Of a DNA stretch of 39,596 nt, positions 16,813 to 24,822 are shown in pieces. This stretch comes from a virus. The stretch covers positions 1 to 39,596 of the IMG/VR virus record IMGVR_UViG_3300028388_000258; one strand, 5' to 3'. Positions within the stretch are counted from its first letter, which is position 1; every line of letters begins with the position of its first letter. The notes beneath the pieces are model-generated. The model searched no databases. It saw nothing but the letters and a program-made list of their open reading frames with translations, and was not told where the DNA came from. A program made the translations under genes and the position numbers.

Positions 16813-19004
16813 TTTGCATCTCCGTAGTTGTAACCAACACCAGACTCGCAAGCGACAGGTAAATCACTAGCCCAAACCGGAGGAGCCGCCATTCTCTCCT
16901 CAATAAATTGTACTGCGTCTGTCTCTTGTTCTTCCGGCACTACGATAATCACTTCATCGTGTACCTGAAACGCAACGTGGTACTTCCTACCAATGGAAGC
17001 CATCTGCTCCGCGACGACAATACGAGCCAATGCTTGGACTACGTTCTCTGTAACTTTACCACCGTAGATACGAGTGAACTCTACCTGCCCACCCTGTATA
17101 TACTTTGTGTATACACGTGCATCGTTGATGTACTCAAAGCCATTTGGTGTCTCTCTGAGTGCAGGGTATCGTATCTTCAGGCCATTGGGTAGCGTTATAC
17201 CTTCTCTATTGTATGGCAGTAGTTCCGTGATGTTACCTGCGCCTCCATGCGTGATGCCTGTTAAGGCTCGCCCGCACTTCTGCCACAGTGCAACAATCTT
17301 AAAGTTCTTCTGACGATATAAGTTTACAATACGCTTGGCCTCGTTCTCGTCTATGTCCACCGAGATGCCGCCCATACCTAATGCGAGTGTGTTCCTAAAC
17401 TTCTCCGCGCCCATGCCGTAACCTAGGCCAAGTATGCAAGTCTTTCCTACAAAGCGCTCTACCTTGTCGGCTTTAGTTATCTTGCGCCCATATACTTCTG
17501 ATGCGAACTCACTGTAAACGTCCCGCCCTTCGCGGAAAGCCTGTACTAAATCGTCTTGTCCTGCGATATACGCAACCACCCTAGCTTCGATCTGCGCCGA
17601 GTCACAAGTAATAACCTTGTATCCATCGGGGGCTTTCAGTGCGCGTCTAATTGCGTTGTTACCTCTCGATGGTAGGTTCTGTAAATTCAGTTTGTCGCCG
17701 CCCGAAAACCTTCCAGTATGTGCGCCGTAGTAGTTCAACATAATGGGCAACCTTCCGCGTTCCGCAACACGCATCAAGTTCTCTGTCCGTGTTTCTTCGA
17801 TGGTAGATTTAGTCCCAAGTCGTGCGGCTACTAGGTTTTGTACGTCTGGGTTCTCATGCTCCAACAAGTCTGTGAATGGTTTGTCTGTCTTAGCGAAAGC
17901 AAATGATTCTTTACCAGTTCTTGGACTCGTTTTCATAGGCGGTTCAACGCCCTGACTCTTGAGTAGCTTGGCAAATATCTGGTTAGACATAAGGGCTTTC
18001 TTAATTTGTGCTTCGCTCAAACCCTTCGCAGATAACGTGTCAATAAGTTTACGTTTCTTTGCCTTTACATCTTCGAGGTGGCTAGTCAGCACTTGCGTGT
18101 CCAATTCGATAACAGGCTCGGTATACATACGCAAAGTCTGGTCAATGATTAGGAGTTCAGAGACGGGGAAACCTTTCTTGAGTTGCTTGAATAGTTGGTA
18201 GGTAATGTCAACGTCATTGATACAGTAACTCGCATACCTATCAAGTTGTTCTGGTGTGAAGTCTGCTCGCCTCTTACCCATAGCGTTGATAACTTCGTCG
18301 CCTTTCTCACCTAGTCCATAATGGGCAGTCAGTTTCTTGAGGGAGCCACCTACCATCACGTTGTGTAATGGTCTTGCCATCGACAGGGTATCCAACCATA
18401 GCTTCGGTTTGATTCCGTAATGCCATGACAGGATAGCCCCATCGAACACACAGTTGTGTGCAAGTATTGCCTTGTCTGAATAGTCTAGTGACTTTAGAAA
18501 AGTCCCAACATCGTTACCACTGTACCAGTCCGTTGGGTGATCGTTGACCTTGATTGCTACACCTATTACTTCAAAGCGAGGGTCACGAATGTATGATTCT
18601 GTTGTCATCTTAGACAGTGAAAACTCACGGTCGTAGTAAGTCTCAAAGTCAATGGTAACGATGTCCATTTTTTCTGCGTAGTGGATTAGTTTGTTTAGGT
18701 CAGCCACACGATCACCCTTCCTGCGCAAAAGATATTTAAGAATGTTTCCTTCATAAAAGTTGAGGCCAAACTCGTCGATAATATCCCAAGGTTGGATCGA
18801 GTGTTTAACGTAGTGTGTCCCACCAACTTGTTTCTCTGTGGTGGTCACAGGCTTTTGGGTAGGAGCAGGTTCAATCTGCTTCATGATCTTGTACACATAG
18901 CTGTACGTTACGCCCGTAGCCTTCGATACTTGGTTACAGGTTGCTAAAGGATTCTTCTTTACAAAGTCCTTGATCTTATCTGCTTTAGTTTTCTTCATGG
19001 TCAT
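16809..19004 (-). CDS. Family-A DNA polymerase with N-terminal HTH and DUF3310 domains (731 aa)
   Basis: Replicative polymerase of the phage. Residues 1-45 look like a winged helix-turn-helix (ATCNQVSKATGVTYSYVYKI). Residues about 60-112 match DUF3310 (GGTHYVKHSIQPWDIIDEFG, then FYEGNILKYLLRRK), a domain usually encoded alone and found in the T7 gp1.7 nucleotide kinase. A 3'-5' exonuclease follows: Asp119/Glu121 (DFET), Asp188 (AHNCVFD), Asp264. The polymerase core has TGRFS (430-434), motif A Asp468 (CDSAQIEAR), motif B Lys521...Tyr529 and motif C QVHDE (680-684). All catalytic residues are present. The site equivalent to E. coli Phe762 is Leu525. No internal ribosome site precedes Met113, so the parts appear to be one chain. 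An alternative ATG is at 18998. Confidence 0.9.
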   Translation of the reverse strand: MTMKKTKADKIKDFVKKNPLATCNQVSKATGVTYSYVYKIMKQIEPAPTQKPVTTTEKQVGGTHYVKHSIQPWDIIDEFGLNFYEGNILKYLLRRKGDRVADLNKLIHYAEKMDIVTIDFETYYDREFSLSKMTTESYIRDPRFEVIGVAIKVNDHPTDWYSGNDVGTFLKSLDYSDKAILAHNCVFDGAILSWHYGIKPKLWLDTLSMARPLHNVMVGGSLKKLTAHYGLGEKGDEVINAMGKRRADFTPEQLDRYASYCINDVDITYQLFKQLKKGFPVSELLIIDQTLRMYTEPVIELDTQVLTSHLEDVKAKKRKLIDTLSAKGLSEAQIKKALMSNQIFAKLLKSQGVEPPMKTSPRTGKESFAFAKTDKPFTDLLEHENPDVQNLVAARLGTKSTIEETRTENLMRVAERGRLPIMLNYYGAHTGRFSGGDKLNLQNLPSRGNNAIRRALKAPDGYKVITCDSAQIEARVVAYIAGQDDLVQAFREGRDVYSEFASEVYGRKITKADKVERFVGKTCILGLGYGMGAEKFRNTLALGMGGISVDIDENEAKRIVNLYRQKNFKIVALWQKCGRALTGITHGGAGNITELLPYNREGITLPNGLKIRYPALRETPNGFEYINDARVYTKYIQGGQVEFTRIYGGKVTENVVQALARIVVAEQMASIGRKYHVAFQVHDEVIIVVPEEQETDAVQFIEERMAAPPVWASDLPVACESGVGYNYGDAK

Positions 19005-19374
19005 CTCTCTCTTGTAGTTTAAAAACTTCTACACCCTTACCGCAATGCATAGAGTGTAAGGCGGCAGGATCAAAGCCCCTATCTACTGCGTATGGACTCT
19101 TGTCGTAAACATAGAGGCCGTCAGTAGCAGACACCACAATAAGTTGTGATGCACATTCTTTATGTAAGAAAGGATACTCGGAGGTTATAGCACCCTTCGC
19201 CACCCATTCTCGTAGTTCTAATATCTCTTTTAAGAATCCCACACCGCTAACGATTAGCGTTCCAGAATTTTTACTGTGGACATACCAAGCCTTAGACGAC
19301 TCCCATTTAAGGGAGCCATCGTTAGCCTGTCTGTCGGTAGCAAGTGACTCACCGTCCCAGACTATAACAGTCAT
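18985..19374 (-). CDS. Proteasome-like (Ntn-hydrolase fold) protein, short form (129 aa)
   Basis: The N-terminus (M-TVIVWDGESLATDRQAN) matches phage and bacterial HslV/20S-beta-like proteins, in which Thr2 becomes the nucleophile after Met removal; Asp13-14 and a following Lys fit the family pattern. It is shorter than HslV (about 175 aa) and lacks the usual GSG..A.GA segment after the second half, so it may be inactive or use a different partner. Start chosen at ATG 19374, with GGAG 8 bases upstream and ATGA overlap with the preceding gene; the frame is open further upstream. Its 3' end overlaps the polymerase start by about 20 bases. Substrate unknown. Confidence 0.65.
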   Translation of the reverse strand: MTVIVWDGESLATDRQANDGSLKWESSKAWYVHSKNSGTLIVSGVGFLKEILELREWVAKGAITSEYPFLHKECASQLIVVSATDGLYVYDKSPYAVDRGFDPAALHSMHCGKGVEVFKLQERDDHEEN

Positions 19375-19655
19375 GTGTTCTTCTCCTTTAGCTTGGCCTC
19401 GATGCCTCGCAACATTCCCCGCGCTGTCTCTTCTGGTTCGCACCATTTATCCATTGCGTGTTGAATATCCTCATCTGTCAGCCCAACCCACTCACGCTTT
19501 TCTTCTGAAGCTTGGATTAGTGCCTTTCGAGCCATTGATAGACTATAAATATCGCCTTCAATCTTGGCTGATAAGTCTTCGAATGTCTGACTAAGATATG
19601 CAATCTTGTCGTCAAGTTCTTCCTTTGCGATCTGCAATGCTTCTTCGTATGTCAT
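19371..19655 (-). CDS. Small phage protein with REWVGLTDEDI motif (94 aa)
   Basis: Residues 1-50 are a charged helix (coiled-coil-like); the C-terminal half carries KREWVGLTDEDIQHAMDKW, a motif I recall in many small phage proteins next to replication genes, function unknown. It overlaps both neighbours by 4 bases (ATGA), so translation is coupled within the leftward operon. No metal site or membrane segment. Confidence 0.7.
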   Translation of the reverse strand: MTYEEALQIAKEELDDKIAYLSQTFEDLSAKIEGDIYSLSMARKALIQASEEKREWVGLTDEDIQHAMDKWCEPEETARGMLRGIEAKLKEKNT

Positions 19656-20530
19656 GCATCTTCGTCCTTCTTGAATACACCGAATCGTCTACGCAATTCG
19701 ATACTGCTGTCGTTACACACCTTGTCCAATGACTTGTACAAGTCATCGATGTCTGGTTTCTTCTGTACGAAATACCCAGTAGATGAAGTCTGGACAATCC
19801 CCTTGAGTAGCTCTTGAGGAAACTCGTTGTCACGAATCGAACTTTCGAGCAGGTTCAACCATTGATCGCTAGCCCAATCGGGTTGTCTCCAATCCCATCT
19901 GCCCTGATTACTTCGTTCGTCCCAAACTTCATTGACGATACCGTCCAACGCATGAACTTTGATCCTAGCTTTTACACCTCGTTTGAACTTGGTCAAAGCT
20001 CGACGCCATTCTTTACGCTTCTCAGGAATTTCTTCCAACTTGTCATCAGGTCTCGGATTAAGACAGTCCCCAGTGGTTAAGTCAAACTTAATCCCCTTGT
20101 AGTAGGAAGGTGAATCCTTGAATGTTTCATTGGCATGGTGAAAATTAGCAGTGCAAGTGCCTGATTTCTCTATGTATCTCTTGTCAAAGCTCTTCACCGT
20201 AGTCACACGGTAGAGTCCCTTACGATGCCGGTAGAAAGCTACACCGAACCAACGATGGAAAGCAGATACAAGTGACTGTGAATTGGAGTACATCACTTCG
20301 GGTTCAGCAACAAACTCCAACGTGTTGTCAGGTCTCAGCAGAGCAAAGTCCTGTACACCGTAGCCGACTAGCTTAATCATGTACCCTTCGGGGTGAGCAA
20401 ACATTCTAGTCCAGTTGTTGATAGGCTTACCAACATCAGGGTTACGAACACGTTTCCATAGTCTATCTGCTACCGTGTAGTTAGGTACGCCTTTGTTGTG
20501 TAGTGTTAGCCAGTAAAAAATATTGGACAT
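19652..20530 (-). CDS. Unknown protein (292 aa), operon partner of the MoxR/VWA set
   Basis: Soluble, aromatic- and basic-rich protein with no recognised domain. The N-terminus (MSNIFYWLTLHNKG) leads into an alpha/beta region; the middle is Trp/Arg-rich (WDERSNQGRWDWRQPDWASD) and the C-terminus is a basic helix. The ribosome site AAGGAA lies 6 bases before the ATG. It sits 9 bases downstream of the 226-aa gene and overlaps the next gene by 4 bases. A reader of phage-specific structure or a client of the VWA/MoxR complex is possible; no function can be assigned. Confidence 0.65.
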   Translation of the reverse strand: MSNIFYWLTLHNKGVPNYTVADRLWKRVRNPDVGKPINNWTRMFAHPEGYMIKLVGYGVQDFALLRPDNTLEFVAEPEVMYSNSQSLVSAFHRWFGVAFYRHRKGLYRVTTVKSFDKRYIEKSGTCTANFHHANETFKDSPSYYKGIKFDLTTGDCLNPRPDDKLEEIPEKRKEWRRALTKFKRGVKARIKVHALDGIVNEVWDERSNQGRWDWRQPDWASDQWLNLLESSIRDNEFPQELLKGIVQTSSTGYFVQKKPDIDDLYKSLDKVCNDSSIELRRRFGVFKKDEDA

Positions 20531-20539
20531 ATAGATTCC

Positions 20540-21220
20540 TTATCGTGTGATTTTGTTTAGAGTTACAGCGGCAGTCATACTGTTGAGGTCAACGTCTAGG
20601 TCAGATGCATCTTTTCGGCTACGTTCTGTCAACTTCTTGTGACGTTCTTTCGCTTCGTCAGGTACTAAATCCCAGAGTGCAGGCCATGCCTTTAGTGCAG
20701 GTGCTAACGTGGAGTAAGTTGACATGAGTTTGAGTACACCGTCGACGAATGTCTCTTGCTTATGCATCGCTTTGAATACACGCTCTGTGTACTCTTTCAT
20801 CTGTGGTCTTAGCCAATCCCATCTTGAATCGTTGTAGTCAGCTTGGAACATACGCCATGTCACCCTACCTCCGGTTGGAGCATCTCCATCTTTGTAAGGC
20901 CAAGGTGCGGGATTCACAAACATGAGTACTACATCGTCATCAACGCTCCATGTTTTTACCTTCGCAACAGATGATTGCCACACATCGTCGGGGCAGTTAG
21001 TAAATCCGCCGAATAGTATTCTTTCTTTGCGTTCCATAGCCCAATCAGGTAGTGCATAGAACTTTGCCCTGTCCTCTGCACTGAACATCGTTTCGTAGAT
21101 ACGGGTATGCCACTCGTCAGGGAAGCTGTCCTTAGCTTCCTGAACACTGTCTGTGAACATGTTCCTAGCGTTACCTAGAATCTCAGCTTTAAGACTCTCA
21201 CTGAATCGTACTGTTGCCAT
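20540..21220 (-). CDS. Unknown phage protein with C-terminal STLAPALKAWPALWDLVP motif (226 aa)
   Basis: Soluble alpha/beta protein. The C-terminal third contains STLAPALKAWPALWDLVPDE, then a basic helix; this Leu..AWPALWDLVP pattern recurs in several families of phage proteins, some tied to DNA modification (Nmad5-like, from memory), so a link is possible but weak. Start ATG has GGAGAATTGAG directly upstream. It lies one base after the VWA-metallopeptidase stop, so the two are probably co-translated. Confidence 0.6.
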   Translation of the reverse strand: MATVRFSESLKAEILGNARNMFTDSVQEAKDSFPDEWHTRIYETMFSAEDRAKFYALPDWAMERKERILFGGFTNCPDDVWQSSVAKVKTWSVDDDVVLMFVNPAPWPYKDGDAPTGGRVTWRMFQADYNDSRWDWLRPQMKEYTERVFKAMHKQETFVDGVLKLMSTYSTLAPALKAWPALWDLVPDEAKERHKKLTERSRKDASDLDVDLNSMTAAVTLNKITR

Positions 21221-21221
21221 C

Positions 21222-22337
21222 TCAATTCTCCATCATTACAACTTCGCCGAATGGTGCTTCATCGGCATGAGTAGAAACCCAAAGCACTGGGTAGTCAGGT
21301 GCGTCACCAAAGTCATAACAAACCAAGTCGGTCAGGAAGATACATGCGACAGGTTCAATATCGTTGGCTTGCATATACTCAAACACAGGACTGAAAGCTG
21401 TACCGCCTCCGCCATGTGGCTTGATTACTGGCTCATCATCTGGCTCATACACATCGTAGTGTGATACCTCGCTGTCAAAGTACAGTACATGAACCTTTGT
21501 TGGTCGTTGGTCTGCCCACACTGTGGTGATCTCACTAGCAAATTGGTCAATCTCCTCTTGTCCAATCGAACCAGAGCAGTCAACAGCAAACGCTATCTCA
21601 CCAAGTCGTTCACCTGTGATGCTAGGTAGATACAAACCCTGATGAATAAACCTACGGTTAGGTCGAGCGAATGATCTGTCCTCTGTTCGTTGCTTGACAA
21701 TGAACTTCTGTAACACATCACGCCAGTCAACTTTAGGTTGGAGTAACTCACCAACCAAACGCTCTAGTCCTGCGCTCATCTTGCCCATCATCTTCGCTGA
21801 TTGAGCCGCTTGAGCTACCTTGATTTTCCACTCAGCTTGTTGCTGTGCTTGCTCGGCAGGTGAACCCTCACCATCTTGGCATTGGTCAAACGGTTGTCCT
21901 TCACCGCCATACCCTTGGTCACCTTCTGGTGTGTCAGGTAGTGCATTGTAAATACCGTCTGATGTTCCGCCTCCATTGTTGTAGATATGCTCGTCGTGCA
22001 GACCGCCTTCGATCATCTTGCCAATGCCCTCATCTACCAACAGCTTGTTGATTACATAGTCACCGGCCATGTTCCACTTGTATGGATCACGCTCACCTCG
22101 TCGGAAGTTATGCTCCAACATAGGGTGCATACACTCGTGTGCTACAAGGAACTTGATCTCCTCGTCTGACTTGTCGGTAATGAAGTCAGGATTAAACACA
22201 ACTTCTTTACCGTTGGTTGCGGCAGTAGGTACATCTTCGCTTAGTCTGAACGGCATGTTCATTGCGATACTACCGATGAATGGATGCTCTAGTATTAGAG
22301 CCGTCTTAGCTTTCGCCAGTCTCTTTTCTAAGTTCAT
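21222..22337 (-). CDS. VWA-like metallopeptidase (DUF2201-type, 371 aa)
   Basis: Two-domain protein: an N-terminal zincin-like domain with AHECMHPMLEH (His67, Glu68, His71), then a Gly/Gln-rich linker (about 120-170), and a C-terminal von Willebrand A domain with an intact MIDAS metal site: DCSGS (Asp253, Ser255, Ser257), Thr313 (GGGGTAF) and Asp337 (TDL). Such proteins pair with MoxR-type AAA ATPases, which use ATP to remodel a client that the VWA partner holds. Here the ATPase gene lies two genes upstream with DUF3150 between. Start: AGGAGG about 6 bases before the ATG; it overlaps the preceding 75-aa gene by 32 bases. Confidence 0.88.
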   Translation of the reverse strand: MNLEKRLAKAKTALILEHPFIGSIAMNMPFRLSEDVPTAATNGKEVVFNPDFITDKSDEEIKFLVAHECMHPMLEHNFRRGERDPYKWNMAGDYVINKLLVDEGIGKMIEGGLHDEHIYNNGGGTSDGIYNALPDTPEGDQGYGGEGQPFDQCQDGEGSPAEQAQQQAEWKIKVAQAAQSAKMMGKMSAGLERLVGELLQPKVDWRDVLQKFIVKQRTEDRSFARPNRRFIHQGLYLPSITGERLGEIAFAVDCSGSIGQEEIDQFASEITTVWADQRPTKVHVLYFDSEVSHYDVYEPDDEPVIKPHGGGGTAFSPVFEYMQANDIEPVACIFLTDLVCYDFGDAPDYPVLWVSTHADEAPFGEVVMMEN

Positions 22338-22533
22338 TCAACTCCTCCTCCATACGGGATTCACTAATGTCATCTTGGATTTTAGTGAGAGCGCTAACGC
22401 CCTCACCATATGGCATGTGATGTAGTAGAAGCTCGATCAGTAAAGCGACAGGCATATCATGCAGTCTGTCATGCATTACATTCCAAGCATCAGGCCAAAG
22501 TTTACGCAGTTCGTCCTGCTCTACATTGTTCAT
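22306..22533 (-). CDS. Small acidic helical protein (75 aa) between DUF3150 and VWA genes
   Basis: Starts MNNVEQDELRKLWPDAWNVM and continues as amphipathic helices, with an acidic C-terminus (SRMEEELNELRKE). No family recognised. The start at 22533 has GGGGG six bases upstream and lies 2 bases past the DUF3150 stop; the frame is open further upstream but within DUF3150. The 32-base overlap with the VWA gene and position within the module suggest a small adaptor for the ATPase/VWA complex (inferred). Confidence 0.6.
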   Translation of the reverse strand: MNNVEQDELRKLWPDAWNVMHDRLHDMPVALLIELLLHHMPYGEGVSALTKIQDDISESRMEEELNELRKETGES

Positions 22534-22534
22534 A

Positions 22535-23383
22535 TCATGCCCCCATGAAAGCACCCATCTTGTCCATGATGACCTTGGCTTCCGCCGCTTTGTCACGACG
22601 TAGGTCAGGGTCATTACGGAGTGAGTCTGGGTGATGTCCAACCAATGATTGCTCAACTTCTTGTCGCATAGTCTCCAAGTCAGGATCATCTGCAAAGTTT
22701 AGGCGGGACAGTACAGAGCAAATCTCCTTGGTGTTCTCGATCATTGAGTCACGGAAGATTGCCGTAGGGTCTGCAAGTTTCTCTTGCATATGTTTGACTC
22801 GTTCATAGAGTCGATTCCATGCTTCCTTCATTGCACTCTGAGCCGCGTCCTGTACACGTTTCTCTACGTCTGATTGAATACGTGACAACTCACTGTCAGA
22901 AATCTCAACTCGGAAGTCGTTACTTGGCACAGGGAATATCGCCATGTCCATATTGAACTTGCGCTGTACCTCGTGCAGTGGTGGGTAGTCAGCATCGTTG
23001 TACAAACTACCAAGGAACCGTTGAGCATCAGCTTTCAAGCTGTTGTACTGTGAGAAAAACTCGTTACACAGATGCTCAAACTCCGCTTTCTCCTTACGGA
23101 ACTCGGTCATAAAGTTGAGGTAGTTAGCCGATGGTAGGAGCATCGTTCCTTCGATGCCCCAAGGTAGTGTGTTCTTGTAGAACTTGGCACGAACTGCCGT
23201 CGCTTTCTTGTGAACATCTGTAAGGTAGTCGTTCATCGGAAGCAAAGACTTGTTGTACCGTCCTGCTGACAAGGCAGAATTGTTCTGTATTGCAACCTGT
23301 TCAGTCGCTCTCTTGTCATACTTACGGGCGCTCCACTGAGAGATTTGTAGCTGTACTAGCAACGCTTTATCTGAAAGTTTCAT
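22535..23383 (-). CDS. DUF3150-like protein (282 aa)
   Basis: Mostly helical protein beginning MKLSDKALLVQLQISQWSAR, with the conserved opening Leu..LV.L.IS.WSARKYDK.AT..V that I associate with DUF3150. In bacteria and phages DUF3150 genes sit between a MoxR-like ATPase and a VWA/DUF2201 gene, exactly as here. Long coiled-coil-like helices span about residues 85-220. Probably a scaffold or substrate of the ATPase. An AGGAG site precedes the ATG; it lies 10 bases after the ATPase gene. Confidence 0.7.
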   Translation of the reverse strand: MKLSDKALLVQLQISQWSARKYDKRATEQVAIQNNSALSAGRYNKSLLPMNDYLTDVHKKATAVRAKFYKNTLPWGIEGTMLLPSANYLNFMTEFRKEKAEFEHLCNEFFSQYNSLKADAQRFLGSLYNDADYPPLHEVQRKFNMDMAIFPVPSNDFRVEISDSELSRIQSDVEKRVQDAAQSAMKEAWNRLYERVKHMQEKLADPTAIFRDSMIENTKEICSVLSRLNFADDPDLETMRQEVEQSLVGHHPDSLRNDPDLRRDKAAEAKVIMDKMGAFMGA

Positions 23384-23393
23384 GTCGTTCTCC

Positions 23394-24386
23394 TTAGAAC
23401 AATACGTCTTGGTGATTGATCGCCCAGTTAGTAAACGCTTGCGTTGAGGCTAACTCGGGTTTCTTACGGGCGGCATAGCTGATGGACAACACACTGAACT
23501 CTGGAGGCATACGCTCTGCATATGTCGCAACTCGCTCAAAGTTGTTCTCAGTTGCTCGCTCTGCAATGGCGCCAGACAGTGCATACAAAGTCGCAGGATC
23601 ACTCGGCACATCAGCAGTAGTTGGATTCATGATGATGTTGTCTGGGTTAGGTAGCTTACGGAATATCTTCATAAAGCCCACAAACTCAGCGGCGGCTCCC
23701 TCGCCAATAGCACCCTTGAAACACTCGTACTCTGCATCGGGTGACACAGTGCCAAGTACATCGGATACACCCTCAATCCAAGAGCGAGGTGTAGGGTTCT
23801 GATCACGCTGTGGATCGAAGTCATGGAGCAAGTTAGGACGGAACCGAATGAATGACACAACCTCTGGCTTAACGCCATTGTCTATTGCGTAACTACACCA
23901 GTCGTCAAGGTGTGTCTCTAGCTCGATCACAGTCTCACGGTTACGAAGATGCGATAGAACTCGGTTAGCACCTGCTCTGTCTGACTGCCTGTTACCGGTT
24001 GATACAACCATCCAACCTGCTTTCATGGGGACACCATGTAAGGTTCTAGCTTGGCAGATATTGGCAAGAACTTTCTGGAGATCAGCACCGGCTTGGTTCC
24101 GGTCGTCGAATAACAAGATACCCTCGTCAGGTATATCGTCTCGCCCTTCAGCAGGATACCAGTCTGGCAGTAGATACCGTAAAGTATCCTCACCAAGTAC
24201 CGGAATACCGAAGTCCTCGACTAGCATCGTTGGCATATGCTTTTCAATGAAGCCGATCTTTAGCCGTTTTGTGGCGGCTTGTTGCACGATAGAAGTCTTA
24301 CCACCACCGGGGCTACCCTCGATAGATAGTGACCGTTTAATTGGGAACAAGTCCACGATTGTTTGACTGACTGTATTAGCTCGCAT
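23394..24386 (-). CDS. MoxR-like AAA+ ATPase (330 aa)
   Basis: AAA+ ATPase of the MoxR type. Visible: Walker A GSPGGGKTS (24-32), Walker B GILLFDDRNQA with Asp94-Asp95 (Asp where Glu is usual), sensor-1 STGNR (Asn132), followed by Arg-rich finger candidates (LSHLRNRE). Family members remodel protein complexes with a VWA partner. Start set at ATG 24386 with AGGAGACAATC upstream; the frame is open 15 codons further, inside the previous gene. Overlaps the previous gene by 11 bases. First of the four-gene ATPase/DUF3150/75-aa/VWA block. Confidence 0.85.
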   Translation of the reverse strand: MRANTVSQTIVDLFPIKRSLSIEGSPGGGKTSIVQQAATKRLKIGFIEKHMPTMLVEDFGIPVLGEDTLRYLLPDWYPAEGRDDIPDEGILLFDDRNQAGADLQKVLANICQARTLHGVPMKAGWMVVSTGNRQSDRAGANRVLSHLRNRETVIELETHLDDWCSYAIDNGVKPEVVSFIRFRPNLLHDFDPQRDQNPTPRSWIEGVSDVLGTVSPDAEYECFKGAIGEGAAAEFVGFMKIFRKLPNPDNIIMNPTTADVPSDPATLYALSGAIAERATENNFERVATYAERMPPEFSVLSISYAARKKPELASTQAFTNWAINHQDVLF

Positions 24387-24561
24387 GATTGTCTCCTTTA
24401 TAGAGCTTATGGTCTGGGCCATAGGACACAACTTGTCCTTCCTTACGATGTTTTTTAGCGATCATTTTATCGTTGAAGTAAAGAGGCTCACCGTTCTCCC
24501 CTTTAACAACTGCTCCGCCCTTACCGTCTTTAATGACAAAGAGTTTCAACACTCTACTCAT
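24376..24561 (-). CDS. Small basic phage protein (61 aa)
   Basis: Lys-rich protein (MSRVLKLFVIKDGKGGAVVK) with beta-hairpin-like repeats and a KGENGEPLYFNDK stretch. No family recognised. ATG has GGAGG nine bases upstream; it overlaps the end of the upstream membrane-protein gene and the start of the ATPase gene, so it is translationally coupled on both sides. Confidence 0.6.
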   Translation of the reverse strand: MSRVLKLFVIKDGKGGAVVKGENGEPLYFNDKMIAKKHRKEGQVVSYGPDHKLYKGDNHAS

Positions 24562-24733
24562 GGGTTACACCCTCCCAAATATGCTGTAAAGTTACGCAAG
24601 AGTTTGCTTCTGTCCACAAACTCTCGTCCCATGTTTGACAACCCAACATGAAGTTGAGTAGTGCAAACGCAAACATGAAGCCAATACCCACCGTGAGTAA
24701 TAGCCACATGACAGACTCCAAGATCCTCCGCAT
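24554..24733 (-). CDS. Single-pass membrane protein (59 aa)
   Basis: One clear membrane segment (WLLLTVGIGFMFAFALLNFM), short basic N-terminus (MRRILESV), and a C-terminal polar part with two Cys (Cys in LGCQTW and NSCVT). The start at 24733 is joined to the previous 29-aa frame by TAATG. An internal ATG at 24709 with GGAG six bases upstream would give a 51-aa form with almost no N-terminal basic tail; dual starts of this kind are known in holins. No endolysin is near, so a holin role is only a possibility. Confidence 0.6.
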   Translation of the reverse strand: MRRILESVMWLLLTVGIGFMFAFALLNFMLGCQTWDESLWTEANSCVTLQHIWEGVTHE

Positions 24734-24822
24734 TAGAGAATACCTAAAGCCTGATACACATACACCGCTACCACCGAAGCAATAGCACCGTATAGTATCC
24801 ACAACAAAGTCTCTCGGTTCAT
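24733..24822 (-). CDS. 29-residue membrane mini-protein
   Basis: A 30-codon frame (MNRETLLWILYGAIASVVAV, then YVYQALGIL) that is almost entirely one membrane helix. It has GGAGG nine bases upstream, shares ATGA with the stop of the zinc-ribbon gene upstream and TAATG with the membrane-protein gene downstream. The tight coupling on both ends and the hydrophobic sequence argue for a real gene too short for ordinary gene finders. It could pair with the 59-aa membrane protein. Confidence 0.55.
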   Translation of the reverse strand: MNRETLLWILYGAIASVVAVYVYQALGIL

